This document shows positions 1 to 11,200 of a stretch of 64,000 nt of DNA, one piece after another; position 1 is the first letter of the stretch; each line of letters starts with the position of its first letter. The DNA lies in contig JAQFVV010006197.1 of assembly GCA_028023455.1 (NCBI GenBank), positions 17,977,254-18,041,253 of the forward strand. The letters are read 5' to 3'. A program made the position numbers and the translations under genes. This DNA is from Epiperipatus broadwayi (taxonomy: Eukaryota > Onychophora > Udeonychophora > Euonychophora > Peripatidae). The notes under the pieces are model-generated. The model searched no databases. It was not told the origin of the DNA and worked only from the letters and a program-made list of their open reading frames with translations.

Positions 1-117
1 TAAAAATGTGAAGTAAAAGCTGATGTATTTAACTTCTGATTAAAAACATTTTTATGTTCATTAATTTTGACATTAATTCATCTATTAAACTGACCTACAT
101 AGCTTTTTGAGCACGGT

Positions 118-549
118 AAACATGGAATTTCATAAACTCCCTGGTATTCCAAAAATGCTCTGTTTTTAGGTTTATAGAAAAAAAAATCACTATTTTTTTT
201 TGCGAGTGGAAAAAGTAGTCTTTACAAGAGCTTGTAGTTTATCAGATGAAGATCATCTTACTCAAGAAATAGAACTAACAAAAAAATGGTTACAATAAAA
301 ACATCATATATATGGCATTACATAGCATTGATACTAAAAAGAAGAAATAGGATAAAATTGATAATTCAACTAGTTATAGAGTGGTTTGCTTTATATTAAA
401 GGAATCACTGATAAAATCAGTAGAAGACTATCTAATTTTGACATAACATAAAGACTACTTTTTCTTCTAGCAAAAAAAAATGGTGATTTTTTTCATAAAC
501 CTAATGACACACTTCTGGAATACCAGGAGGTTTATGAAATTCCATGTTT
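118..549. mobile_element. Inverted-repeat element with about 100-bp arms
   Basis: Bases 118-224 match the reverse complement of 449-549 with a few differences; both outer ends begin AAACATGGAATTTCATAAAC. The 220-base centre shows no coding. This looks like a short non-autonomous DNA transposon or foldback element. No clear target duplication was seen, so the ends are approximate. Confidence 0.75.
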
Positions 550-3500
550 CACACTTAAATCCAAATAATAAAGATGAAACAAAATTGAGGTAAAATATAA
601 TTTAATTTAAACATAAATTGTATTAACAGTCAGACCTAGCTATATTAAGAAAAAATATTATAGACTATTTCAGACCATTAAATCACTCCTAAGTAATCCA
701 AGGAAAATTAGTTCTTCTATGGATTATGAATTTATATTAAGTTAAAACCAGGGTGCCACCCATTACTGGGAAAATCTATGGGGGATATTCTACACTATCA
801 GTATTATTAAAGCATACCATGACTAATTTGGTAGAGTATGAACTCTTGACTCAATAACTATTACAGAATTTAATTTATTATTTAAATGATATAAATTTAT
901 GAGAAGAGAGACAGAAGGCTTGACTAATAAATAAAAAAAAAATATTTATTATACAATAAGACATATATAAAATATTAAGACATTATTACATTAAGTTATA
1001 AAATAATAATAAATACTTAAATATTACCATCCTTTAGATCATCACACATTTAAACATTAAAAGTTTTATGAAAGTCTCCAATTTATAATCCTTTTTTGTT
1101 AAGGTTAACATTTTTTTTTATTTGTTTTGTTTTACATTGTGGAATCTATTCCGGTATTTAAGATGCTATAAATCCAACTTTGAAAATTTAGACTATTAAA
1201 AATGTTTTAACTCCTTTACCTGCTTTATTGTTTAGATTATATCTCCTTAGACTTTCATTTAATAATTATTTGCAAGGATAATTTTTTAAAGCATAGATTA
1301 AGCACAACACAGAAATGGCTGTTCAAGTTTGATTACATAATAGGCTAAAGATAAATAATTAATCCAGGTTACATTGTGTAGGATAAATAGCATACATCAT
1401 GGATCTAACCTCGACACATTTTTATGATCATTTTATAATATTTGCTTTTGTTTGTAAGTTGACTGCTTAATAAAAATAAACTTATAAGTTTTTACAAACA
1501 GCTAATGATGACTGCAAAATCAAAAGACAGATAGAAGACACTAGGAAGAATGCGAGATTTCAATAAAAATTTTAATACATATTTTTATTTAAATTGTCAT
1601 TGTTTATAAACAAATAAATAATATTTATCATCTTTCTAATCATTTTTTTAGATGTTTTATTAATTATCATAACAAAAATATATGTTACAATACAAAAATT
1701 CTTTTTATAAATTTAACATTTAAACAATATGCAATAAGTAATGATTGCATTGCTTTCCTGGATGAATTAACGAAGCAGAAGGTGAAAATATCTGTCTATC
1801 TCTCTTATTACCATTCTTAACAAAAATGATAAGAAAGGCAGATAAGTATTTTTCTCACTTCATGTAAGAGTGAAAAGAATGAGAAGTTACATTTAATCGT
1901 TGCTTGAATAGTTCATTCTACAGCGCAACTGTTAACTATTACACATGCACACACATATATAGTTTCACTGAGACCACTCATTGGTCATTTTCAGTTTAAA
2001 AAATATAAAAATTAGTTATTATTACTTGGTGCTACCAAGTTAATATTATTTTCTAATCAACATATAAATTTCTCCAAAATTATATGCGAAACATTTAGTT
2101 TTTCAGGTGACTCAATATTTATTCATTATTAAGATGATAGAGTCCATCCATTTCATATCTTTTTCATTTACTATTAACTTTTCAGAGAATTATATCCTTT
2201 TATAAAAAATGAATTAGATCATCTTATAATATGAACAAAAGTTTACTATTCACAATTTTATATATAGTATATGTACATAGTTTATGATTGTTTTCTTCAG
2301 CAATGTTTAAATGATGTTTTACTGTAGATATGACTGTGATTAATCAACATTAATATATTATATTGCTGTTAATCAATGTAATTATTAATATAAGACAAAA
2401 AGATATTAGAAATCAAAGAAAAGTAAAAGTAAGATAATCAACAACAGAAATAAATTGCAGATTATTATTTGAAAATTATAATAAACAAATACTTCTGTCT
2501 ATACTTGAAATAATAATAAAACAACACAGCTGTCGTTACTGACAGAGACAATAACAAATAAATAATATTGAAGCAGTCAATCTTAGCTTAAGATTGTGCT
2601 TCATGTTGCTACCCACTAACCTATATTTAAATCCTATATCTTATCCTGCTCCTTTTGTCATATATATATATGTTATGTATATATTTGAAATGCGTGCCTA
2701 AATTTATCAATTTTAACTTTCAATAACATTTTATTATTAATTTTATGATTATTAATTCTATTATTAATTATTAGTTCTTTTTTATTAAAGTATTATAGGT
2801 GCGATTCAAATATATATATAGGAGCAAAAACTTACTAACAATATTGATTTTAAATATTTTATTATATGTCTTTCTTTAAACTTTTTCTTTCAAAGTTACT
2901 TTTTTCCTATTAAACTATACTTTTCTTTTTAAATCCAAAATGGAAGATGCAATTGCAAATTGTCTAAAAATAATTGAAGGGTGGGAAGCACTATTGTTTT
3001 AATCTGGGGTAGGTATTTTAATTAGAGTTTTCTTAAAATAAAATGGGATTAAGATTAAAGATACTTTTGTTATAAACATGTTGTCAAATCTGTTTCTAAT
3101 CTGGAAATAGATTTAAATTTATTTTTGGACGTTATCTTACTGTTGCATCTTCAAAAACAACCGATAAAGAAAAAGTATAAAATGGCTGAATTTTGAGAGA
3201 CAAGATAGATTAGCCACTATTGAGAGAACTGATTGCTACTAGACACCATGCTGTTTTGAAATCTAAAAATGATGTAGTAGTGAGTCCACCACCCTTCTCT
3301 GGCCCTGTTGGGTCATCATCTTTCGTGGCCATACCATCTAAATGCTGCCCTGAAAGAAAGTAAAAGCCTAAAGAAGGAACTCTGGAGTGCTAAATAAAAG
3401 CTTGCTGTCACCAAAAATTCAGTTGGATCCTCAATTTGCCATGCATGAGTCGTACTTTGAAAATAGACTTGTTAAATTTGTGCAAGGTAACTCTTATGCT

Positions 3501-4455
3501 AATAAACTCTTATGCTACTATGTGAAAATGAATCTAGCCTAACTAATCTCAAATCCTGCTATCAAGATTTCTAACATATTGTTCAATTTTCTCTCTTTTT
3601 AAATAATATGTAATTTGCTTTTAAATAATTTATATAAATTTAATTCTCTCTCATATGCTTTTAACTTTCTTTAACTTTGGTGTGGTCATTTATTTATATG
3701 TATTTATTATTTGATTTATATATCTGTTATTGATATGCCAATTTCAAACAATCTGACGAGTTGAATTTCTAAAAATCTTTTCTGTCATTTTTAACTAAAC
3801 CTTCATGAAAAGGTTATTAACGTCCCCTTTAAATATACATATATACTGCATTGTAAATTAATACGTTTGCCAGATTGTTTTATGAATCAACATTTTAGGT
3901 CCGTTTTTAATATAAAAATTGATTTGTTTAACTCTGGATTTTCTACCTGGTGAAAATCCAGAACTCAAGCTAATTAACACTCTGAAACATTTATTTTATA
4001 ATTATTTATTAAATTCTGAAAGAGTGACTTATAATTTGTTTTCTATATAACTGCTAATTTTACTTCATTTTTCATACTCTTAAAATATCAAATGCAGTAT
4101 TTAAATATTCCAGTTATTATAAAAATCACGAAGGTGGGAGTGAATTATTTTAAATATCAGAAAAGGGATGGGGGTAAGTCTTAACATTTTTTTTTACTAA
4201 ATAAAATCTTCATGTATATTTTATTAATCTAAATATCTCTCTCTATATATATAACTGCATAGTGATATTATTTATATAAATTATAGCATTCAAATAAGGG
4301 TCATCTATTTTAAAGCAATAAATTATATTTCATGCCATTAGTGACATTTATCATTACTGCATTGACATTTGGCCTTATCTTCGTGTTTGTATATATGTGC
4401 TTCTTAATCTGGGGGTTGCGACAAGTACGAACCCATAGATTTATTTCTCTAAAAT
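550..4455. other. AT-rich intron sequence, nothing convincing
   Basis: Part of the NRAMP intron that continues past the left edge. It holds scattered short (TA)n runs and one composition island near 3240-3420 (see findings). Bases 2517-2556 match the reverse complement of about 5790-5829, so a dispersed repeat of unknown type occurs twice. No exon was recognised. Confidence 0.5.
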
Positions 4456-4650
4456 GCCTCTGGCGGTGATTTCCATAAGTTTGGCACATGCTATGCATAT
4501 TCATTTATTTCGTATAAAAAGGCCTCTGGCGGTGATCCCTTAAGTCTGGCACATGCTATGCATATCCACTTTTTTCGTTAAAAAAGGGCCTGCTTGTCGG
4601 CTGATGTCCATGGCATGCTTATCCACTTCATTGTTCTTCCAGAAGCACGA
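4456..4650. repeat. 66-bp tandem repeat, about 2.7 copies
   Basis: Units start at 4456, 4522 and 4588 with GCCTCTGGCGGTGAT or a variant. The first two are nearly identical (ending CATGCTATGCATATYCA...TTCG); the third is diverged and partial. The unit is richer in G+C than its surroundings. Confidence 0.85.
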
Positions 4651-5496
4651 CTTTTCCTGTTATCTTTTTGCCACAATGTCAGCACCACAAACTTCTTCGT
4701 ATAATTATTTCTTTTGCTTCATGACCCAGTTTTAATGCTCTAATATGAAAATTGCACTCTGCTTAAAATATATATAAATGCCAACTACTTCTAGTTTTAT
4801 TAATTAAATTTATTTCAGTCTTATATAATCCCACCATCGTAACTTATTTCTGTATTTGAGAGTATCTATTTGCCTTGGGGAAAATAAAGCAATCATCTTA
4901 CTATTGATAAAATAATTTTTCATTAAATATTTTGTCATAGAATTAAATGTAATTTTCAAATGTGTTTTATTCATTTTCACGACTGCAATGGCATGAAAAT
5001 GATTTATATTATATCTGTAATGAATCTCAGAGTGCTCCTAAAATAATGTTAGTCACCATGTTTCAGAACCGTATATAAAAGCGTTGATAGCAATATTATG
5101 TAATCTTTTCTACTAATCGATTGACATTTTAATATTGGACCCACAAAAGATGTGTGTTTATTCATAATATATCATATAGCTAATAAAGAGCATATGAGAA
5201 ATAATAGTGTGAATGCTATGGAATCATCTACTGCTTGCTCATTCATGCACACACTAATGTATATAATTTATCAATGTATGTAAATAATTTATTATTATAT
5301 TAAACTATATTTTTATTGTCTAACTTATTTGAATAGTTTGAACTCCTTTCCCTCCACTTCCACACATATAGCCATGCTTATTTATATATTTTAGTTTAGT
5401 CTAGTTAATAGATGTCTCATTGTCCTTCTCTGCTTTGCTAGTGGGTCAGATTGAAATTAATTCTCATGTGCCATCACTATTATGTTATTTTTTAGG

Positions 5497-5600
5497 TGTT
5501 AGATCTGGGGCTTAGATAGTGGGTTCGAATCCAGGCTGGTCCCTGACCTAAATCTCGGGCTTGACTGGGTTTGAAGTATATTTTGTGAGTTCCAGCTCAC
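5497..5600 (+). repeat. Possible SINE-like segment with B-box-like motif
   Basis: Contains GTGGGTTCGAATCCAGGC, close to a tRNA B box, in an island of higher G+C. No clear A box or target duplication was found. Tentative. Confidence 0.3.
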
Positions 5601-5637
5601 GTTAGATGGATAAACATGTTTTGACCAGTACAATATA

Positions 5638-5768
5638 TAAATGCCTAGTGCTTTTGACCTAAGACCTTATCAAGGCAATAAATTGTATAGAAAACTAATC
5701 GATAAATATCAAAATACAGTTTACTTCCTTGATAAGGACTTAGGTCGAAAGTACTAGGTATTTATGCA
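5638..5768. repeat. Hairpin: 40-bp inverted repeat around a 49-base loop
   Basis: The arm at 5638-5677 (AAATGCCTAGTGCTTTTGAC...) pairs with 5727-5768 with a few mismatches. Probably a small foldback or MITE remnant. Confidence 0.7.
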
Positions 5769-6189
5769 TTATTTATTTGTTAATATTATATAAAATCTTA
5801 TTGTCTCTGTGAGTAACAACAGTCATGTTGTTTTATTATTCTTTGAAAATTATATAGATTTCAATGCAGTATGGGAAGTACAATCAATAGTGAAAGAAAT
5901 TATGCCTAGCCATGGTATTTATGGTTTGCAACATTTTTTGTATTTATTATTTGTAATTTTATGATATATATATATATGTTTTGATCATCTGTGTGTCATA
6001 TCTATGACATGAGATTAAAATCTGGACAGTGATAAAACTTGAAATTTTTTTTGGCTTCTGAAGAAACAAATTATTTGTAGCCAATCCACAGTAATTCAGA
6101 TAGCATGCTTATCTCATATTTAATTTCTTGTTAGTAACATTATGAATGTCAAATACTGCTACTACAATATTTTATAAAATTAATTTATA

Positions 6190-6930
6190 TATTATGGCCA
6201 TTATTTTCAACCATTATTAATCCACTGGAGAATGAGGATTTCTCCATGTTTAATTCAGTTTCTTTAATCCATAACTTTTTCAGATCACTCCAAAAATTAT
6301 TTTATTTTATCCATGTGTGTCCATATGAATCCAGTTTTAAGAATTCACTTGACAATATTATCATCTCTTTCAATTTCTTCTAGAAAAATATTCAAACAAT
6401 TTTCATTTTAGTCTCTTAGTTCCTAAATGATATCAGGATACCTGTTAATCATCTCACCAATGTATTTCACTATTCATTTTTCCTCATTATTCCCAATATA
6501 TATTTTTCCATATTTCATTTTGTAATTTGAAATCTTTCTTTTGCTTAGATCCATTAGTAAGTGCTAATAATTTTTTTTATTAAATTCATCTTATCAAAAG
6601 TATTTTATCCACATTTGATTTTATGATTAATTTCAACTATTATATTTTCTTAATCTGACCAAGGTTTTATAATTATCTTCTTCTAATGATTATTTTTTAT
6701 CTATCATCAAAGTCTTTAACAAGTAACTAGTTCCCAAATGTAATGAATGGGTGAATTTTTCATGCTTATTGATAAAATAAATTTCATATATATTCAATAT
6801 TTTAACATCAACATAATGCAACAGCATAAAGTGTTCACAGTTAATCATCAGATTAAGCAGATCTATCCTATCATTAAAGTTCTGTACAATAGTCTCACTA
6901 AATTACAGTCATATATTTGTACAATTAGTG
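6190..6930 (-). mobile_element. RTE-like LINE fragment, 3' part, decayed
   Basis: Read on the minus strand this matches the layout of the LINE pieces at 43.2 and 62.0 kb: on the plus strand the shared landmark is 'ATTATTRATCCACT..AGAATGA' followed by 'TTTAATTCAGTTTCTTTAATC'. That landmark belongs to the 3' end of a common invertebrate non-LTR family. Many stops; no intact ORF. Confidence 0.55.
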
Positions 6931-7195
6931 CATTGACAATCATCTGACCAATTTAGATTAACTTGGGATGCGGGTCTTTAGTTATGAATAGCTACATACC
7001 CATTTAGAAACTTCTATTGAATAGTTAACTAGGTTGACTATGGGTCAATCTACTTGAAAAAAAAATTCTCTTATTCTTCTCTTTCACATTCTTTGCATAT
7101 CTTTATATATTCATATATATATATATTGATTATAACAGTTCTTTCATATACACTTCAATGCAAACAAATTTTCTTAAAGAAGGTTATTTTCCTTA

Positions 7196-7230
7196 AAGTT
7201 TCGACTGTCCAGCAGTCTTCATCAGAGCTC
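7196..7230 (-). repeat. Short Penelope-like terminal motif
   Basis: The minus strand reads CTGATGAAGACTGCTGGACA followed by GTCGAAACT. This form, TGATGAAG..C...GGxxxGAAAC, is common at the ends of Penelope-like and related elements. A short isolated piece; low confidence. Confidence 0.35.
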
Positions 7231-7431
7231 TACACTTCTCTGCAGAGAATAAATAAATAATGTATATATATATGAAAAAAAAAGTACTAAGCATGTTTGT
7301 AACTTTCAGAACATTTCAAGTTATGCTTGGTTCAGATTTGAACACCAGATCATTGACATGGAATGTAAATATAATAATTATTATATTATAAGATTTATAG
7401 AGAAATCAGTTGCTAAACTTTTATTTGAATA

Positions 7432-7540
7432 GTCTTGAATTGGTGGTTGAGAGGTCAGCGCGACTGCCTTGCACTTGCAGGCAGTTGCCTGGGTTGCGGG
7501 TTTGCGTCCCGGCCGATGCTATGACACTTAAAAAAAAAAA
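7432..7540 (+). mobile_element. tRNA-Gly-like SINE with poly-A tail and 17-bp TSD
   Basis: The body starts GTCTTGAATTGGTGGTTGAG and contains an A-box-like GTTGAGAGGTCAGCGC, a degenerate B box and CCCGGCCGATGCTATGACAC, then a run of A. The 17-base direct repeat AAACTTTTATTTGAATA is at 7415-7431 and 7539-7555. Same family as the copies at 12.5, 32.3, 42.0 and 54.3 kb; this one is in the opposite orientation. Confidence 0.88.
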
Positions 7541-8050
7541 ACTTTTATTTGAATAATAGAAATAATGATAAATAATTTAAATCAACTGTTTTCATATTTT
7601 AAATCTTTATTTTTAAAAAACTTTAATTAAGAATAATGAGCATATGAGTGTGAGAGTTCTTTTGGGTTTTATCAGGCATAAGAACAGACAAAAAACATTC
7701 ATGCAGAAATACTAGTTGACAGACAGTTCTAATTGCCATTGCAAATAAGCATGGTATATAAAATTGTTTGCTGGCATTTCACAAACAACCCAATTTTTTT
7801 AATCAGGATCCTAAAAAAGTAACTGATAGGATTCTTGAAATATTATAAAACACTTTTAGATATCATGAATAGTCAAATAACAATCAGCAACATCTGACTA
7901 CTGATCTTTTTCCACATGAATGGGTTCTTGCATGATATTTTTTAGACATGAGAAAACAAAAACATTTAACACAAAAAGACAAAATACAATTGATATTTTT
8001 AACATAATAAAGGGAGAAAGTTTTTATATTATTAAAAATTAGAAACTTAC

Positions 8051-8209
8051 AATATCATCATTTGATTTATTATGCAGACCTTGAGCAAAAACAGACACAA
8101 CCATCAAATTAATAAAAAAAGAAACCGAAAGTGCCAGAGTTGATTCTAGAAACACATAGCGTAGAGCATCTCGAATTGATCGTTCCTCAGTACGATTAAT
8201 TTGACGAGA
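8051..8209 (-). CDS. Nramp: NRAMP exon 7: TM7; last exon inside the window
   Basis: Acceptor ATATTTCAG and donor GTAAGT flank 53 codons (residues 258-310): the SRQINRTEE linker, a predicted TM7 ([20 protein letters not shown]) and the start of the TM7-8 loop with an NKS glycosylation sequon, as in the glycosylated external loop of DMT1. It ends in phase 0 at Ile310. No following exon (the region with the conserved GQSSTMTGTY-type motif) is found between 1 and 8050, so the next intron is longer than 8 kb and the 3' part of the gene is outside. Confidence 0.96.
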
Positions 8210-11200
8210 CTGAAATATAAAAAAAATTCAGTTTTTTAGTAAAAGTAGAGAAATTATATTCAAATGGAAAATTAAATGATTATAAATAATATTAAGATAA
8301 AAAGTCAAATATATAATACATTTCTATATTGCTTCTATCTCTTTTTAATATACTGTATATATAAAAGAAATGCTTTTATTCACATAAATGCACTAAGAAA
8401 TAAAAAAAAAAAATTTTCAGCTTTTATAGTATTTTTGATATTATGTGACTGTTGTGTTTGGTCTGGATCACAGACCCAACTTGCAGAAAAATAATACAAA
8501 CACCATAGTTACCATTAATATAATCTTTATTATATCTATAAATATATATAATACATGAGAATATATACAATACTGAATGTTATAGGTTAAAATAAACTCT
8601 GGGCTTTGCGTTTGTGGTCCTACCATTTCCAGATACACCTGATAGCTTGCCTGATGGATAGGGAAAGTGTGACTCTTCCGGCAGCACAAGACATCTTGCC
8701 TTGAGCCAACAGTAGTCTTAGCAGTATCTGCTCCCTGTGGGACTTACTGAGTAGATAAATAGCGTATTGCTATCATGGGAATGCTTACTGCTGTTTGGTT
8801 AGCAGAGCTTCCCTGGGAGAATGCATACTGCCTTTGTAGGTTAGACAGATGTTTTCCCCTTTTTTCTCCCAAAAGGCTGACTATTTACAGCCAGATCCCT
8901 GATCTTACTGAAAACATTCAGATTCAGAAAGCATCGTTGCTTATTGGCCTGTACTAATCATTGGCTATGTGTTTAGCTGTACATCAGCCTATTGGCTTGC
9001 AGCAAACAATGCTTAATCCGATCAGATAAGGAGGAATCTGGAATAGTCCACTTCTGAGAGAAGGGAGGACTATAACTGTGACCAAAATAAAAACCTGATA
9101 TTCATCTTTAGAAATATTCAAAGACTACAGTATTTTTAAACATTATTGACACACGCTTTATTTTGAATACATAATATTAAAAATACTATAAAAGCTAGAA
9201 AAAATTTATTTTTTATTTTCTACTTTATAGTTCTATAATTTTTTAAAAACTATAGAGCAGAATAAATTAACTATGGTTAAATGTAAAGCTATTGTTTAAT
9301 GACAACATAACGCTTTTAATGTATCTATTTAATAAATAAATATAAACTCTTTTGTTCATTTAAGTAAATAATAATGGCTATGAATATGGAGTAAACATAC
9401 TCCGAAAGTGCTAAGCTAAACATTGTTATTTGTGAAATTTTTTATTAATTTCACCTATATACGTTTAAAGCATATTATAAGTATTAAGTAAAATTAATAA
9501 AAATTAGTTTCAAGTTCAAAAATCTTTGTATAATTCATAAACTTAAAACAGCATTTTTTTCATTTTAGCTTAGCTAGTTATTTTCTAACCATATTATGCA
9601 CATTTAATATTACATAATGACATTGAAAAAATTATAAGATCTTAACAAAGTTTAGCCTTTTACTAATAACATAGAATATGTAATTTTTTTTTGCAAACTA
9701 TTCTTTGCAATTGTGTAAGCAGGAAAAAAATATAATATTATGTTGGCTATGTTAAAAGAACAGTGTTATAATTACCTTTTTCTTTCTATAATAATAATAC
9801 TGGATGGTGATACTGTAAGAAGTACTAAATCCTATATAAAATCAAAAATTTAGATTTTTCACTATTTTTTTTTTTCTAAAATTATTTTCAAACTTTAAAA
9901 AAATTTATTGTCAATAAGAAATATATATATATACATGCAAAGTTTCAACTAGATTGGAAAGTGAGAACTAGGTGAAAAATGAATTGCAAAATTTCACTGA
10001 CAGATGGATAGACAAAAAGTAAGTTAATTATTAATATTTAGTAAATAAAATCACTTTTTTGTATATATTGTACTGCTAATGAATAGCATTACATGTCCAG
10101 TAATTTTTATTAAAAAATTAAGATAAAAAATTATAAGTGTCTTAAAGATGTTTTTTTTTAAACAAAAATTTAAAAAATAAAAATATCGTGTCATATTTTT
10201 CTATTAGAATAAAAGTTCTTAGCAGGAGGGGGAATAAACGTATAACAGAATTAAAAAAAAATTAAAACTTTTTTTTTCTCTCTCCCTTTGTAAAGAAAAC
10301 TTTTATAATGTATAAAATAAGCCAATGTGAAATCAGACTAAAATTTAGTCTGTAAAAATAAAATGTTTGTAAAACTTTGAAAAATGTAATTAATTAGTTT
10401 ATAAGATTACTGATTAAATTATATTAATTAAAAACAAACTAAACTCTCTTATCAAGATCATTTAGATGAATCTGAACAAAGGATTAAGATAACCAGAAAG
10501 ACAGATTTCAACTTAAGATCAAAATTAAAAAATAATGATAAATTAAAACAATAGGAGAAAAAAAAGTATATAAAGTCACTCTCTCTATTGTTCTTCAGTC
10601 TGGTCTGCAATTTGTGATTAAGTTATTCCAGTCATCAAATTGTTATTAATCTGGAAATGGGTTTATGTTATTGCTACACAGCCTGGTCTGCATTTTGTGA
10701 TCAAGTTATTTCAGTCATCCATTTGTTATTAGTCTGGAGTTCAAGTTCTTTCTAAAGAATGCAGAATATTTGGAAATTGTAAATGCAGTAGCAAACCAAT
10801 CATTACTGCTATGGTCAGCATTAATGGAGAAGTCGCATAAGCCATGGATGTGTTTGACAGGGCTTTATGCTCCAAGTCTTCAGCAATCAACTGTGCTTGC
10901 CTGAACCAATGCCTAAAACAAATGCCTAGATAGTGAATCGATGCTGCCACTAATCTCTCTCCCATTGTTGATCAAAAGAATGGAAGACAAGTCCCGGAAC
11001 CATCGATGGAGACCAAAAATGACCAGCTGGTTGGAAACTGACAATCATGAAAACCTAGGTAAAGATACTTTAAAATATATTCTGATCACAGTCTAGACTC
11101 TTTATTTTAAATGAATGAACTTTAATTAATGGACTATTATAACTATAGCCTAAAGTCATTTATATTTTTCTTATGTAAAATTTATTGTTATTTTATATTA

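Noticed and set aside
1-8050. Next NRAMP exon (TM8 region)
   Set aside because: I looked on the minus strand for a GQSSTMTGTY-like segment with splice sites and found none, so it must lie outside the window.
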